Assembly (NCBI RefSeq): GCF_019904135.1
Contig: NZ_JAIOGQ010000020.1
Location: 23,416 to 87,415 of the forward strand
Direction of reading: 5' to 3'
From: Paenibacillus caui
Lineage (GTDB): Bacteria > Bacillota > Bacilli > Paenibacillales > Paenibacillaceae
DNA length: 64,000 nt
Shown: one piece after another, positions 18,985 through 30,900 of the stretch
Numbering within the stretch: the stretch's first letter is position 1
Layout: each line of letters begins with the position of its first letter
The notes under the pieces: generated by a model
Databases searched by the model: none
What the model was told of the DNA's origin: nothing
Seen by the model: only the letters and a program-made list of their open reading frames with translations
Program-made: the position numbers and the translations under genes

Positions 18985-21900
18985 TTTAGCCTCCTGTTGA
19001 GCTTTTGCAGGGTTTGTTTCATGGTCTTTTTGCCTTTATCCATCGTCTCCGTGCGCTCTGCCTCTACTTGTGCAGCAGCGACTTGAGCGCTTCCGTCTAT
19101 CTGCTCGGTCAGAAATGCTGCCAAGGCTTGGATCGTCGGATACTGGAACATCTTAACAACTGGAATATCCAGCTCAAATTCTTCTTGTAACTTGCCGTTC
19201 ACTTGGATCAGAGCCAGCGAACTGCCGCCAACTTTGAAAAAGTTGTCTTTCGTGCCCACAGTGATGCCCTTCTGACTTAAGTGCAAGGTGTTCTCCCAAA
19301 GTTCCAACAAGCGCTTCTCCATCTCGTTCTTCGGCGACTCGTAAGCGACGGTTGTAGTCTTCTCCGTATTCTCAGGAGTTGCCGTGAGATACACCGGCAA
19401 CGAAGCCAGCTTCTGACCCGTTGCATGTTGGAGTGGCAACCAGTATGAACGGTGCAACAAGCGGTCTTCGTTCAGCAACGTAACACGCCATTCATGGTTG
19501 CCTTGCGTTACGGGTTCACGAACAGACTCCTGCTCTCCTTGAAGCACTTCATAGAGATGCGGACCATTTACTTCGAAGTGTTCGCGCTCTGCTGGAACCG
19601 TCGTCGGAACAAACAGTTCGAGCACGCCAGAATCAGGTCTGCTCAGGCGCACCCGCTGATCTGCGGCTTGCAGATCATTCACTTGGCTATAGCCAAGCGC
19701 TTGGAAGAAAGCCTGTGACGAATGCAAGTCGGCCACTGCCATTCGGGTAACCGTCTTGATCACAGCGACTTCGGACACTGCTGGTGCCTTTGTGAACTCA
19801 GCATCTTCAAGCAATTCGATCAAGCCGACATCCTTGAGATAGACGAACATGACTGATTTTCCGCCGAAAATTTTGACAGGTAACAGATCGCTGACCACTT
19901 GGTAATCCACTTGCCAACTGGACAGGAATGCCTTGGCATCCTGCACGCGGTAGCAGAGGTGATAAGGCGAGTTGTCGTCGTTTTTCGCGAGGATACCAAG
20001 CGTCGGCGAGGTTTCATCCATCGGCGCGACCAACTCGATGTTGTCAGAGTGTGCTTTCGTACACATTACCAGTTTCGAGCGTTGCGTCTCTTCCTCGAAG
20101 ACGGGACCACATTGGTAACCAAGTGCTTGGTACCTGGTGATGGCTTCGTCCATGTCTGCCACGGCGACGCCGATGTGATCGAACGCGAGTACCATCTGAT
20201 GCTTCTCTTCCTGCTTTTCCTCGGCTGGAAGCAGCTTGCCATCGTAAATTTCAATCGCTGGAAGCGTTTCGCTCACATCCGACACGAGTGTCAGGTAGGT
20301 CGTGCATGCTTCGGAACGATGTGTTTCTTTCCACGGTGCTTTTTGCAGGAATTCAAGGGATGGTTGATTCTTCGCAGTTGGATAGAAATCGGCTTTCAGC
20401 GACTGCAATCCTTTTTCCAAACAGAACTTGCGAAGAGCCACCAAGACCGCCTGTTCGACTTTGCGCCCCAGCACGCGGCAACTGAGCAGGAACGTGTCAA
20501 TTTCCAGCGACTCATTCACTTCCTTGGCGAGGATCACACCGACCAGCCCGTAATCGCCAAAACGATCGGCTACCCCGACGATCCATCCGTTCGCATCAGA
20601 TGCTTGCAACCACTCAGTCAACTCTTCCTCCGTGCGACGAATGGTGCTCAAGTTGAACTGATTCGTACGGAACGACAATTGCGACGCACGCGGGATGTGG
20701 TTTGCTTCGATCGGTTGGAAGCTCACTTTCAACTGCAGGCTCTCCAAATAGTGGTCGAGCGACAAGACGTTCGCTTGTAATTCTTTGCGTTTGCGCTCTG
20801 TCACGTACATGGCGCTGCGCTTACGGTCTTCCTTTGTTACTTTCGCTCGGTCGAACGCCCAGACGTGGCGCAGGAATGCTGGAATGTTGTCTGCGTCCTC
20901 TGGCAATTGCAGAGCTAGGACTTCCGGCAAATTCTGCATCATCTCATGGGTTTCAACCGCGTTGTCATCAAGGAATACAAAGCTGTCCACGCCTACGTTC
21001 AACTCGCGAGCGAGTTCACGGACGTTCTCGGACTTTGCTTGCCAATTGATCCGCCATGCTGCGATGTGTTCCTTTTTCAAGATCATCTGTGGATTTTTCT
21101 CGAAGACTTCCATCACGTCGGCTTCGTTGTTTTTCGAAACCAAAGTCAGAATCATGCCTTCGTTGTATTTCTCCAACAGGAAGCGTTGCAGGTACTGGTA
21201 TGGTTCCTCCACCTGCACACCCAATGCTCCCTCTTCTCCACAGACACCGCGCCAGAGCGTGTTGTCACAATCCAGTGCGATCACTTTGAAAATTGGCTGT
21301 TTCATAGCGATGATCTTACGTACGATAGCTGTGGCTACCGTTGCGGAAAAATCGTTTGTGAATGGCACATGGCCTTCACGGTCGGTTTTTGCATCGAACA
21401 TCTCCTGGATCTGGTACTCATCAGCCAGTGTTGTGCAGTCGATGAAGGTTGCGTACTCGAACTCGAGTTCTTGAATGAACGCTTTCCAACGCTCGTTCAA
21501 CTGATTTAACTTGGCCAAGATCTCCGTGCTGAGCCCAAGGTGTGTTGACACTGGGAACAGAGCAACGAGTAATCGGGCTTGGAACGTCTTTTGCTTCAAA
21601 ATCCCGGTAAGTTGCTCATAGTTTGTCTCCAGGCTGCGGCAACGCGCTTCATCGGAGGATGCATCATCGCGAATCCAATCCTCAAAGCGTACGAGGAGGG
21701 CATTTACACCCTTGTTCGTCGAGAGCAGACTCTGATCATCAAGCAGTTCTTGGAAGACTTGGTTGTAAGGCGCGAACTGCACGTCGAGCTCGAGCCCGAA
21801 CTGCGCTCCCCACCATGCCACATGCGGACGGATCGTATCTGCCGTAAACGTCGCTGCGACGGCAAGAATCGTGGAGGCAGAGCCAGTTGTATCTGATCCC

Positions 21901-24900
21901 TCTGTTGTTTCCACCTGTGCGTTCGACTGTTGTCCACGCTCGTACAGGAAATACGAACCTTGCGCCTCACGAATCGCTGTCACAAAGTCATACACTTCAG
22001 CCACCACATCCAATGGCGATGGGAGATATTGTTCACTGACGTTGGTGATCGTCTGATCCGAGAGGAACTTTTGTGGACGAATCACCGCCTGTTTCACGTG
22101 ACGGAACTCACGAGACAACGATTTCATCAAGCCCTCAATGGCCGATTTCGCAGTCACGTACTCTACGAAACCTTCCTCTGGCATGTCGACGTATTTGGAA
22201 GAGATCGTCAACATCGTACCTGCTGTGCGTTCCAATTCCGGCAAGAATGCCTTTGCCATCTGGAAGACCATGCGAAGGGCATTGGAGACAGGCACTTGGA
22301 ATTCATCGAACGAAATCGTATCCCAACCACGTTTGGCGATAAAATCGAATGCGTTGTTGACAACTAGATCCACTCGTCCGAAGCGTTGGAGCGTTTCCGT
22401 AAGCAGATATCGGCAGTCTTCTTGACGGGTGATATCGCCTTGGACGATCATCACTTCTGCACCCGCCGCTACCAATTCATCTTGCATGGTTTGGGCTTCG
22501 AAGACGCTGCTGCGGTAGTTGAGCACGACCTTGGCCCCTTGTGTAGCAAATAACTTAGCCAGATTCGCACCCAAGCCGCGGCTAGCACCCGTTACCACCA
22601 CAACCTGTCCGTCAAAAGCTCGTCCAGACGGGATGCGACCATGAGCCGCGAACTCTTCCAGCCCGTATTGTCGTGGGCGAGGACGCACAAAGCTATCCAG
22701 TCGAACATTGCCAAGCAGCGTACCACTCGCAAAAACCGAGCCCGTTACTGACAGCGAACCGAGTTGTGCATCGAACTGATCTGTGTTGACCATGTAGGAG
22801 ATCACCGTTGATTGCTGTGCTTTTTCAGGCACATGTGGCAGGAAGTCCAATTCGAAGCGTGTGAACAACGCTTGGCGCCCTGGTGCCAACATCCCGACAT
22901 AGTAGCTTGTCCAGATGATCGAGGTCAGTTGGGATTGCAACAGAAACGTCTCGGCCAAAGCAGAGGCGTTCAGACTGTATTGCCCAGCGTTCGAGAGTGT
23001 TGCCAGTTCATCCTTTTCCAGATCGGAAACATCCGACGAAACGGATGCCGCGGTATAGTTGAGACTATACCGTTGACGAGGGACTCGTTCGTAACGCATG
23101 TCGATTTCAAACAAGGTCTCTCCGTGTTCAAAAATCGCGAGTTTCGCCTGCGAGCCGTCCGTTGAACACAACTCCGACTCGTACACGTTTCCGACTTTCA
23201 ACGGTCCGTTAAAGCGAACTTTCAAGGAGTGCAAGTACAATGATTCCTGCACACCCGGATTCAAGTGTTGTTGCAAAACGGTCAGCGTACCGAGCACACC
23301 GTGGACAAGGCAACCGCCATATGGCGTTTTCCGTGCATACTCAGTGTCCACATGAAGCGGGTTGATATCGTGGGAAAGCTTCGCAAAGGCCAGAATGTCC
23401 TGCTCTGTAAACGAGACGATCTGACGTGGGTGTTTGGCTTCGAGCGATAATTCCACCAGCTTTTGTTCTGGTGCACGACTGATTTCTTCTAATAAATAGA
23501 GGAATTGCTGGGTCATCTTCTCAACTGTCTCAGGCTTGAAGAGACGCGTCGCATATTCCAGATTGAACTCGATATCCCCTTTTCGTTCCCAAGCTTCCAA
23601 GAAGAGGTCAAATTTCGCCGTCTTGGTCTGATACCCATAAGGCGCAAACGTGAACGAACCCGTTTGAACATCTGTGTTATAAGCATTTTGCAAGATGAAC
23701 AACGTGTCGAACAGCGGGCTGCGCGATGGGTCGCGTTCCAGCTCCAAACGCTCTACAAGCAGGTCAAACGGATAGTCTTGATTCTCAAACGCTTCAAACG
23801 CATGTTTCGAAGTCTTCGCGAGGAAGTCGAGGAACGACATCTCTCTACGTGGACGGTTATATAAAGCAAGCGTGTTGACAAATACGCCGATCTGATCTTG
23901 CAGATCTTCGTGGTTGCGGTTGGAAACCGCTGTGCCGACGACGATCTCTTCCTGACCCGTCAGCTTGTGCAGAAACACATTGTAAGCCGCCAGCAACACC
24001 ATGAACAGCGAAGCGTTTGTCTGTTTCGCCAGTCCTTGGAGTTTCAATGTCAGCTCTTCGTCTGCCTTGAAAGCGAGACGTCGGCCCTCTACCGTTTTCA
24101 ACTCTGGACGCGGCTCGTCTGTCGGCAAGTTCAAGACAGGAACGCCCATCTCAAACTTTTGAAGCCAGTACTGCTCTTGGCGTTTCAGTTCGTCCGTTTC
24201 GAGCAAGCGGTTCTGCCAATCAGCGTAGTCTTTGTACTGTACTCGTAGATCGGACAGTGTTCGTCCTTCATACAACGCGAGGAATTCGCGGACGAGCACA
24301 GCCATCGAAGCTCCGTCCGAGATGATATGATGCATGTCGATCACGAACAAATAGCTGTCTGTCGCTCGGCAGATCAACCCGACGCGGAACAGAGGCGCTC
24401 GGGTCAGGTCAAACGGACGCACGAACCGCTCGATCTCTGCGTTCAAGCGGACATCATCCGCTCCGAGCGCTTCGATCACTTCCACTTGCACCGGAACTTC
24501 ACTCGCACGAATCACCTGTTGCACAGGCTGACCATTTACGAACAAAAAGCGGGTACGCAGCGATTCATGGCGCTCTACCAACAGGCGGAATACCGATTCA
24601 CAGCGCAATGGATCAACAGGCCCACCATCCATCTGCATGACGATGGTAGCGTTGTAATACGTGCTCTCTGGATCGAACTGATTCAAGATGTAAACTCGGG
24701 TCTGTGCAGATGACAATGGATAGTAACTCGATTCAGCAACAGGCACCAGCGGCGGCAGCACCGATACGTCGTCTGCAGTCGTTCCTGGCACTTGTTCCAC
24801 AAGCAACTCCGCGAGTTCAGCAATGGTTGGCGAACGGAATATTTCCTGAAGCGAGAGATCCGTTTGGAACTCCTTGCGAATCTTCAAAACCAGCGTCGCA

Positions 24901-27900
24901 GCGTTGAGCGAGTTGCCGCCGACCTCGAAGTAGTTGGTATGGACGCCAAACGATTCATGGGTTGCGAGCACATCTTGCCAAATCGCAGCGAGCTTTTTTT
25001 CCATCTCGTTACGTGGTGCCACGACCTCCTGCGCGCCTAAAAGGAAATCATCAACCTCAGGCAACGCTTTTTTGTCCACTTTGCCGTTCGCACTGACCGG
25101 GATGCGTTCGAGTTGGACAAGGGAGCCTGGGATCATGTAAGACGGAAGTGCTTGGGCGAGGAACACACGCACCTGCTTCATGTCAAGCTGTTCATCAGCG
25201 ACCAAATAGCCGACGAGGTATTTATCCCCACGCTCACCACGTGCAATCACAACCGCTTCTGTAATCAGATCGTGCTTCACGAGGCGGCTCTCAATCTCCC
25301 CGATTTCGATTCGGAAGCCACGGATCTTCACTTGATCATCATGGCGGCCAAGGAACTCCAAGTTGCCGTCTGCGAACCAGCGCGCGCTGTCACCCGTCTT
25401 GTAAATGAACTCACCTATGGTAAACGGAGATGGCAGGAATTTCTGTGCCGTCAATTCTGAATCTGTGTATCGTGCAGCCAGCACTTCCCCACCGATGTAG
25501 AGATCACCAGGCACGCCGACTGGGCATGGTTTGAGGTCTGCATCCAGTACGTAGTACTTCGCGTTTTGGATTGGCTTGCCATACGGAATCGAATTCCAGC
25601 TAGGGCCGACTTGCTCCACTGGGAAATAGTTCGACCATACCGTGGCTTCTGTTGCCCCGCCGAGCCCGACCACCTGAACCCCAGGGAAGTGTGCCTGAAG
25701 TTGGCTTGGCAGTTTCACAGGAATCCAGTCACCCGACAGGAAGACGAGGCGCAATTTCGAATCAGCAGCCACACCCTCAAAGAATGGTACGAGTTGCATC
25801 AATGCTTGTGGCGCCGAATCCCAGAACGTAATGCCTTCCGTACGGATGATGTCGAGCAATCGCTCTGGCTCACCGATCTCCTCCTCGGTTGACAAGCGCA
25901 CTGTCGCGCCCGCAGCGAGAATCCCAAAGATGTCATACACGGAAAGGTCAAAGCTCAGCGAGGTGACAAACAGCAGTTTGTCGCCCTGACCGACTTGGAA
26001 CTTGCCATTCACCCACTCGATCAAGTTGATTACCGGCTGATGTTTCACGACGACGCCCTTTGGCAGACCCGTCGAACCAGACGTGAAAATCGTATAGGCG
26101 ATATCGTCTGAGTTGTTCACAAGCGTGAGATTGTCGGACGGTATCGTACGATCCATCTCCTGTGGCGCCAGCACGTGTTTCAAATCGGACAATTGCGCCT
26201 GCAATCCCTCCACGGACTGATCGGTAATCAATGACTTGACCTGTAACACGCGCAAGATGTGCAGCAAACGCTCCTGTGGCAACGTCATCTGTAACGGCAC
26301 ATAGGCACCGCCTGCCTTTAATACGGCGAGGACGCTTACGATCATCTCCACAGAGCGGGTCAAATAGATCCCGACGAACTGGTTCGGCTTCATGCCTTGT
26401 TCGCGTAACACGTAGGCCATCTGATTCGCCCGAGCGTTCAGTTCTCCGTACGTCAACTTGATTCTTCCGTCATCAACAGCAAGCGCATCTGGTGTTTCGA
26501 TCGCACGCTGTTCGAACAATTGGTGGATCAAAGTTTCCGAAGCGTATGGAACTTGGGTATCGTTGAAGCCAAACAGCAATTGCTCACGCTCTTCTGGCAA
26601 CAAAATAGAATTACGATCCATTTTCGACTCTGGATTCTCAATCACGCATTGCAAGAAGCGAACGAAGTACGCGCAGAGCTTGTCATCCACACCTTCACCA
26701 AACACCGTGGAAGTGTAACGCAAGGTCAGTTTCATCTGACCCATCGTGGTGTCCAACATAAAGTCAAACAGCGTATTCGTATCTTGATGGCCATCGATTT
26801 CTAGAGATTCATTGACAATCTCCTCGGAAAAATCGTTCAGGATGTGGAAATCCATAAAGTTGAACAGCGTATCAAAGAACGGGTTCTTATCACCACTCTT
26901 TTCAGCGGTGACGTTGGCAATCTCAAAGAGTGGCATACGTTCATGACGCTTCACTTGCAACAGTTTTGCATCCACCTGTTTCAAAAACTCACTCCAACGT
27001 CTGCCACGCGGCACTTCCATTCGCACAGGCACCGTATTCAGGAAACAGCCAAGCAAGCGGTCACCCTCTTCGTGAACAGGACGATTGTTGGTGAGATACC
27101 CCACAACCAGTTCTTTCTCGTAGGAGATCAGGTTCAGCAAATAGAGATATCCGGCAAAGCAAACGTTTTTCACACTGGTGTTGTACGCCTTTGCCACCTT
27201 TTTCAACTGCACCAGCAGATCACGTTCGAGGTGATATACTTTTGTCACCCGTTTCACCTGATCAGGCTTGTCCGGCCCTGTTTTCACCGAGAAGTCTAGT
27301 CGCTGGTAACCCGCGAGTTCTTCCTGCCAGTAGCGGATGTTCTCTTCGTTTCGAGTCTCCACCAACTCGTCGATGACGCTGTCTTTGTACGTGATTCCGA
27401 GTTTCTTAGGTACGAACGTTTCATTGTTCTCAAGTGCCTTGTAGATCTCGTGCAACTCAATGACCAGTTGGTTGATACTCCAGCCATCAAGCAGAGCGTG
27501 GTGGCAAATGAAGAGGAACGTAACATTTCCTTCATCTAATTGGAACGTGCGCAACTTCCACAACGGACGATGCTCCGATAAATCGAACCGATGACGGCGA
27601 TCTTCGGCAATGTACTTACGAACATATGCCGACTGCTGCTCGAAATTCAAATCGGTGAGATCGAAGTGTTCCAGATCGTTTTCCAGTTCCCGATAAACAA
27701 CCGCCATCGGACGCTCGAAATCTTCCATGAGGAAGACGGTACGCAGAATATTATGCTTGTCGACTAACAAAGCCCAAGCACGATTCAAGCGATCGAGATC
27801 GAAAGACTGGTAGCGAATGCGAAACACGAACTGTTCGTAGTAAACCGACTTCTCTGTGTCCTTCAAATAATAGAAGGCCATGCCATTTTCAATCGCTGAC

Positions 27901-30900
27901 AGTGGATAGATATCTTCGACTTCGCCTTGTGGGCGGAAGTCTTGGAGCAATCTGCATTTTAAACCATCCAACTCTTCTGCAACTTGTGCACGCAACGCTG
28001 AACTCTCTCCGGCCTCCGGAGCCATGAGTTTGGCAGCTATTTTTTCAACCGTATCGTGCTCGTAGAGGTCTGAAAGCGATAAATTTGCGCCAAGTTTTCC
28101 GTTCAGGGCACTGACCAGACGGATCGCTCGCAAGGAATCGCCACCGTTGTTGAAAAAGTTGGCATGGATGCCAATCTGTGCGACGCCCAAGATGCGGGCA
28201 AACTGTGCAGCAACATTCGTTTCCAGTTCTGTGCGCGGTTCAACGTAGAACTCTTCCTCCACGAACGTCTCCAACATGAGCAAAGCCTTGCGATCGGTTT
28301 TGCCACTCGCAGTGAGCGGTATGCTGTCAACGCGGGTAAACGCAGATGGCAGCATATAATCAGGGAGACGCAACGAGAGGTACGCACGCAGCTCGGCGTT
28401 AGTCAACTCACGGTCTGTCACGTAGTATGCGTAGATGCGGTGTGATCCGTCTTCCTCCTGCTTCGTCAACGCCACCGCTTCGCGAATCTCACCATGAGCG
28501 GACAATGCCGCTTCGATCTCGCCCAATTCAATGCGGTAACCTCGCACCTTGACTTGATGGTCGATCCGACCCAAGAAGTCGAGATTCCCATCTGGCAGCC
28601 AACGCACCAAATCTCCCGTACGATATGCACGCTCTCCTTCTACAAACGGATGAGCGACAAATCGATTCGCTGTCAGTTCTGGACGGTTGAGATAACCACG
28701 AGCCAACTGCACGCCAGCAATGTACAACTCACCTGGCACGCCAATCGGTTGCACCTGACCGTCATGGCTCAAAACCAACAACTGTGTATTGTGTACTGGT
28801 TTACCAATTGGCGTTCGATCCGCATCTAGATCCGGTGTGCAATCGAAGTACGAAACGTCGATGGTCGCCTCTGTTGGTCCGTACAAATTGATCAGACGAG
28901 TCGCAGTACCCTGTGCACGTTTTGGCACCAATTCGTACCAACGCTTGACTTGATGTACTCCGAGCGCCTCACCAGAAGTGTAAACTTGACGCAATTGCGA
29001 TAATTTACTTCCTTGGTGCGTGCTGCTGCTATAGTCAAGGAAGCCTTGCAACATCGACGGCACAAAGTGCATCGTCGTCACACCATAGGTCTCGATCGCT
29101 TGCAACAACGCCGCTGGATCTTTCTCGGCGCCTGGCGCCAGCATCGCGACGCGCGCGCCTTGGAATGCCCACCAGAACAACTCCCACACCGAGACGTCAA
29201 ACGTGTAGGCCGTCTTTTGCAAAAGGGTATCCCCTGTCCCGATCGCTGCATGACTCTGCATCCACTGCAGGCGGTTGATCAACGAGTGTTGTTCGATCAG
29301 CGTACCCTTTGGCAATCCGGTGGAGCCCGATGTATAGATGACATAGGCCAGATCGTTCGGTTGGCTGATCACTTCCAGGTTCGAATCGTCCCCTGTGAAT
29401 AGCCCATCCTCATCGAGATTCAAAATCTCACCGTCAAAAGCAAGTCGTTCGAGCAAGTGTTCTTGTGTGAGGAGCAACAAGCATTGACTGTCCTCCAACA
29501 TGTAGCGAAGACGATCATCAGGGAATTTGTGATCGAGCGGCAGATAAGCGCCGCCTGCCTTCACGATCGCCCAGATGCCGACGGTCATTTCTAGAGAACG
29601 CTCTGCCATCAGACCTACGATGCTGTCACGCGTCACGCCTTTGGCACGCAGAACACGAGCCAGTTGGTTTGCTTTTGCATTCAACTGGGCAAATGTGAGA
29701 TGTCCAGTTTCGGACACGACCGCTTCCAGATCTCCGTAACGAGCCACGGTCTCCTCAAACACCTGTGGCAACGTCTTCTCCACATCATATGGTGCGTTCG
29801 TATCGTTAAAGGAAGCCAGCCTTTGTAACTCTTCATTCCCAACCAATACCAATTCCTTGATGTTCACCTGTCCAGCCGAATCGACGATCTGGGTGAGAAG
29901 TTCTGCCAAATGCTGAAGCATCGTACCCGCGAATTCTTCTGTATACAACTCGCTTGTAAATAACAAAACCGCGTGGAGACACTCATCAGCCACAAGGTTC
30001 AGGGTCAGGTCGAAATTCGTCTGCTCAAACATAGAATACGACTCGACGTGCAGGCCCTCTTGCCCTTCGGTCAACAACTTGTCGAGCGGGTAGTTCTCCA
30101 GGACAACAATCGAGTTGAACAAGCTCTCATGATGTTTAGCACCACTGTACGATTTGATTTCAGTAAGAGACGAGGACATGAATTCCCCACGCTCTTGCAG
30201 GTCATGTGCAACTTGACCGAGCACCGTCCGAACCGAAGTGGCTCCCGTGGATTTCAAACGCAATGGCAACGTGTTGATGAACAACCCGACCATCTCTTCA
30301 ATACCGTCGACCCGCGCTTCACGCCCAGATACTGTCGTGCCGAACACGACATCATGGCTGTTGGTATAGCGTTGCAACAGTAGGCCCCACGCTGTGTAAA
30401 GCAGGGAAGCCAACGTGATGTTCTGCGCGAAACAGAACGCTTCCATCTGCGCAAATTGCTCAGCGGACATAGTCAATTCCACCGTTTTGATACCTGCATC
30501 CGCAGTCATGCCGTTCGTAACCTTGAGGATCGATGGTGCATGAAATTCTTCGAAATAGCGGGACCAGAACGCTTTTTGTTGTTCCTTACTCTGCCTTTGC
30601 AGGTATTGAATGAACGACTTAAAGGACGTTTTCTGAGGCAATTGCAACGAGAGACCATTGCTCAGACGGTGATACGCGTCCAGAAATTCTCGTAACAAAA
30701 TCCCAGTAGACCAACCATCGAACAAAATGTGATGGTTGCTGATCAGCAGGGCGTACTTTTCATCCGGCAGCCTGACCAGCGTGACTCGAAACGGTATCTC
30801 GCTCAAATCGAACTTGCGCTCACGATCTAAACGCTTGACCGTTTCGAGGTCATCCGTTTCTACGATTGTCACTTCGAACTTCCGTTCCTTCAGAATGATC

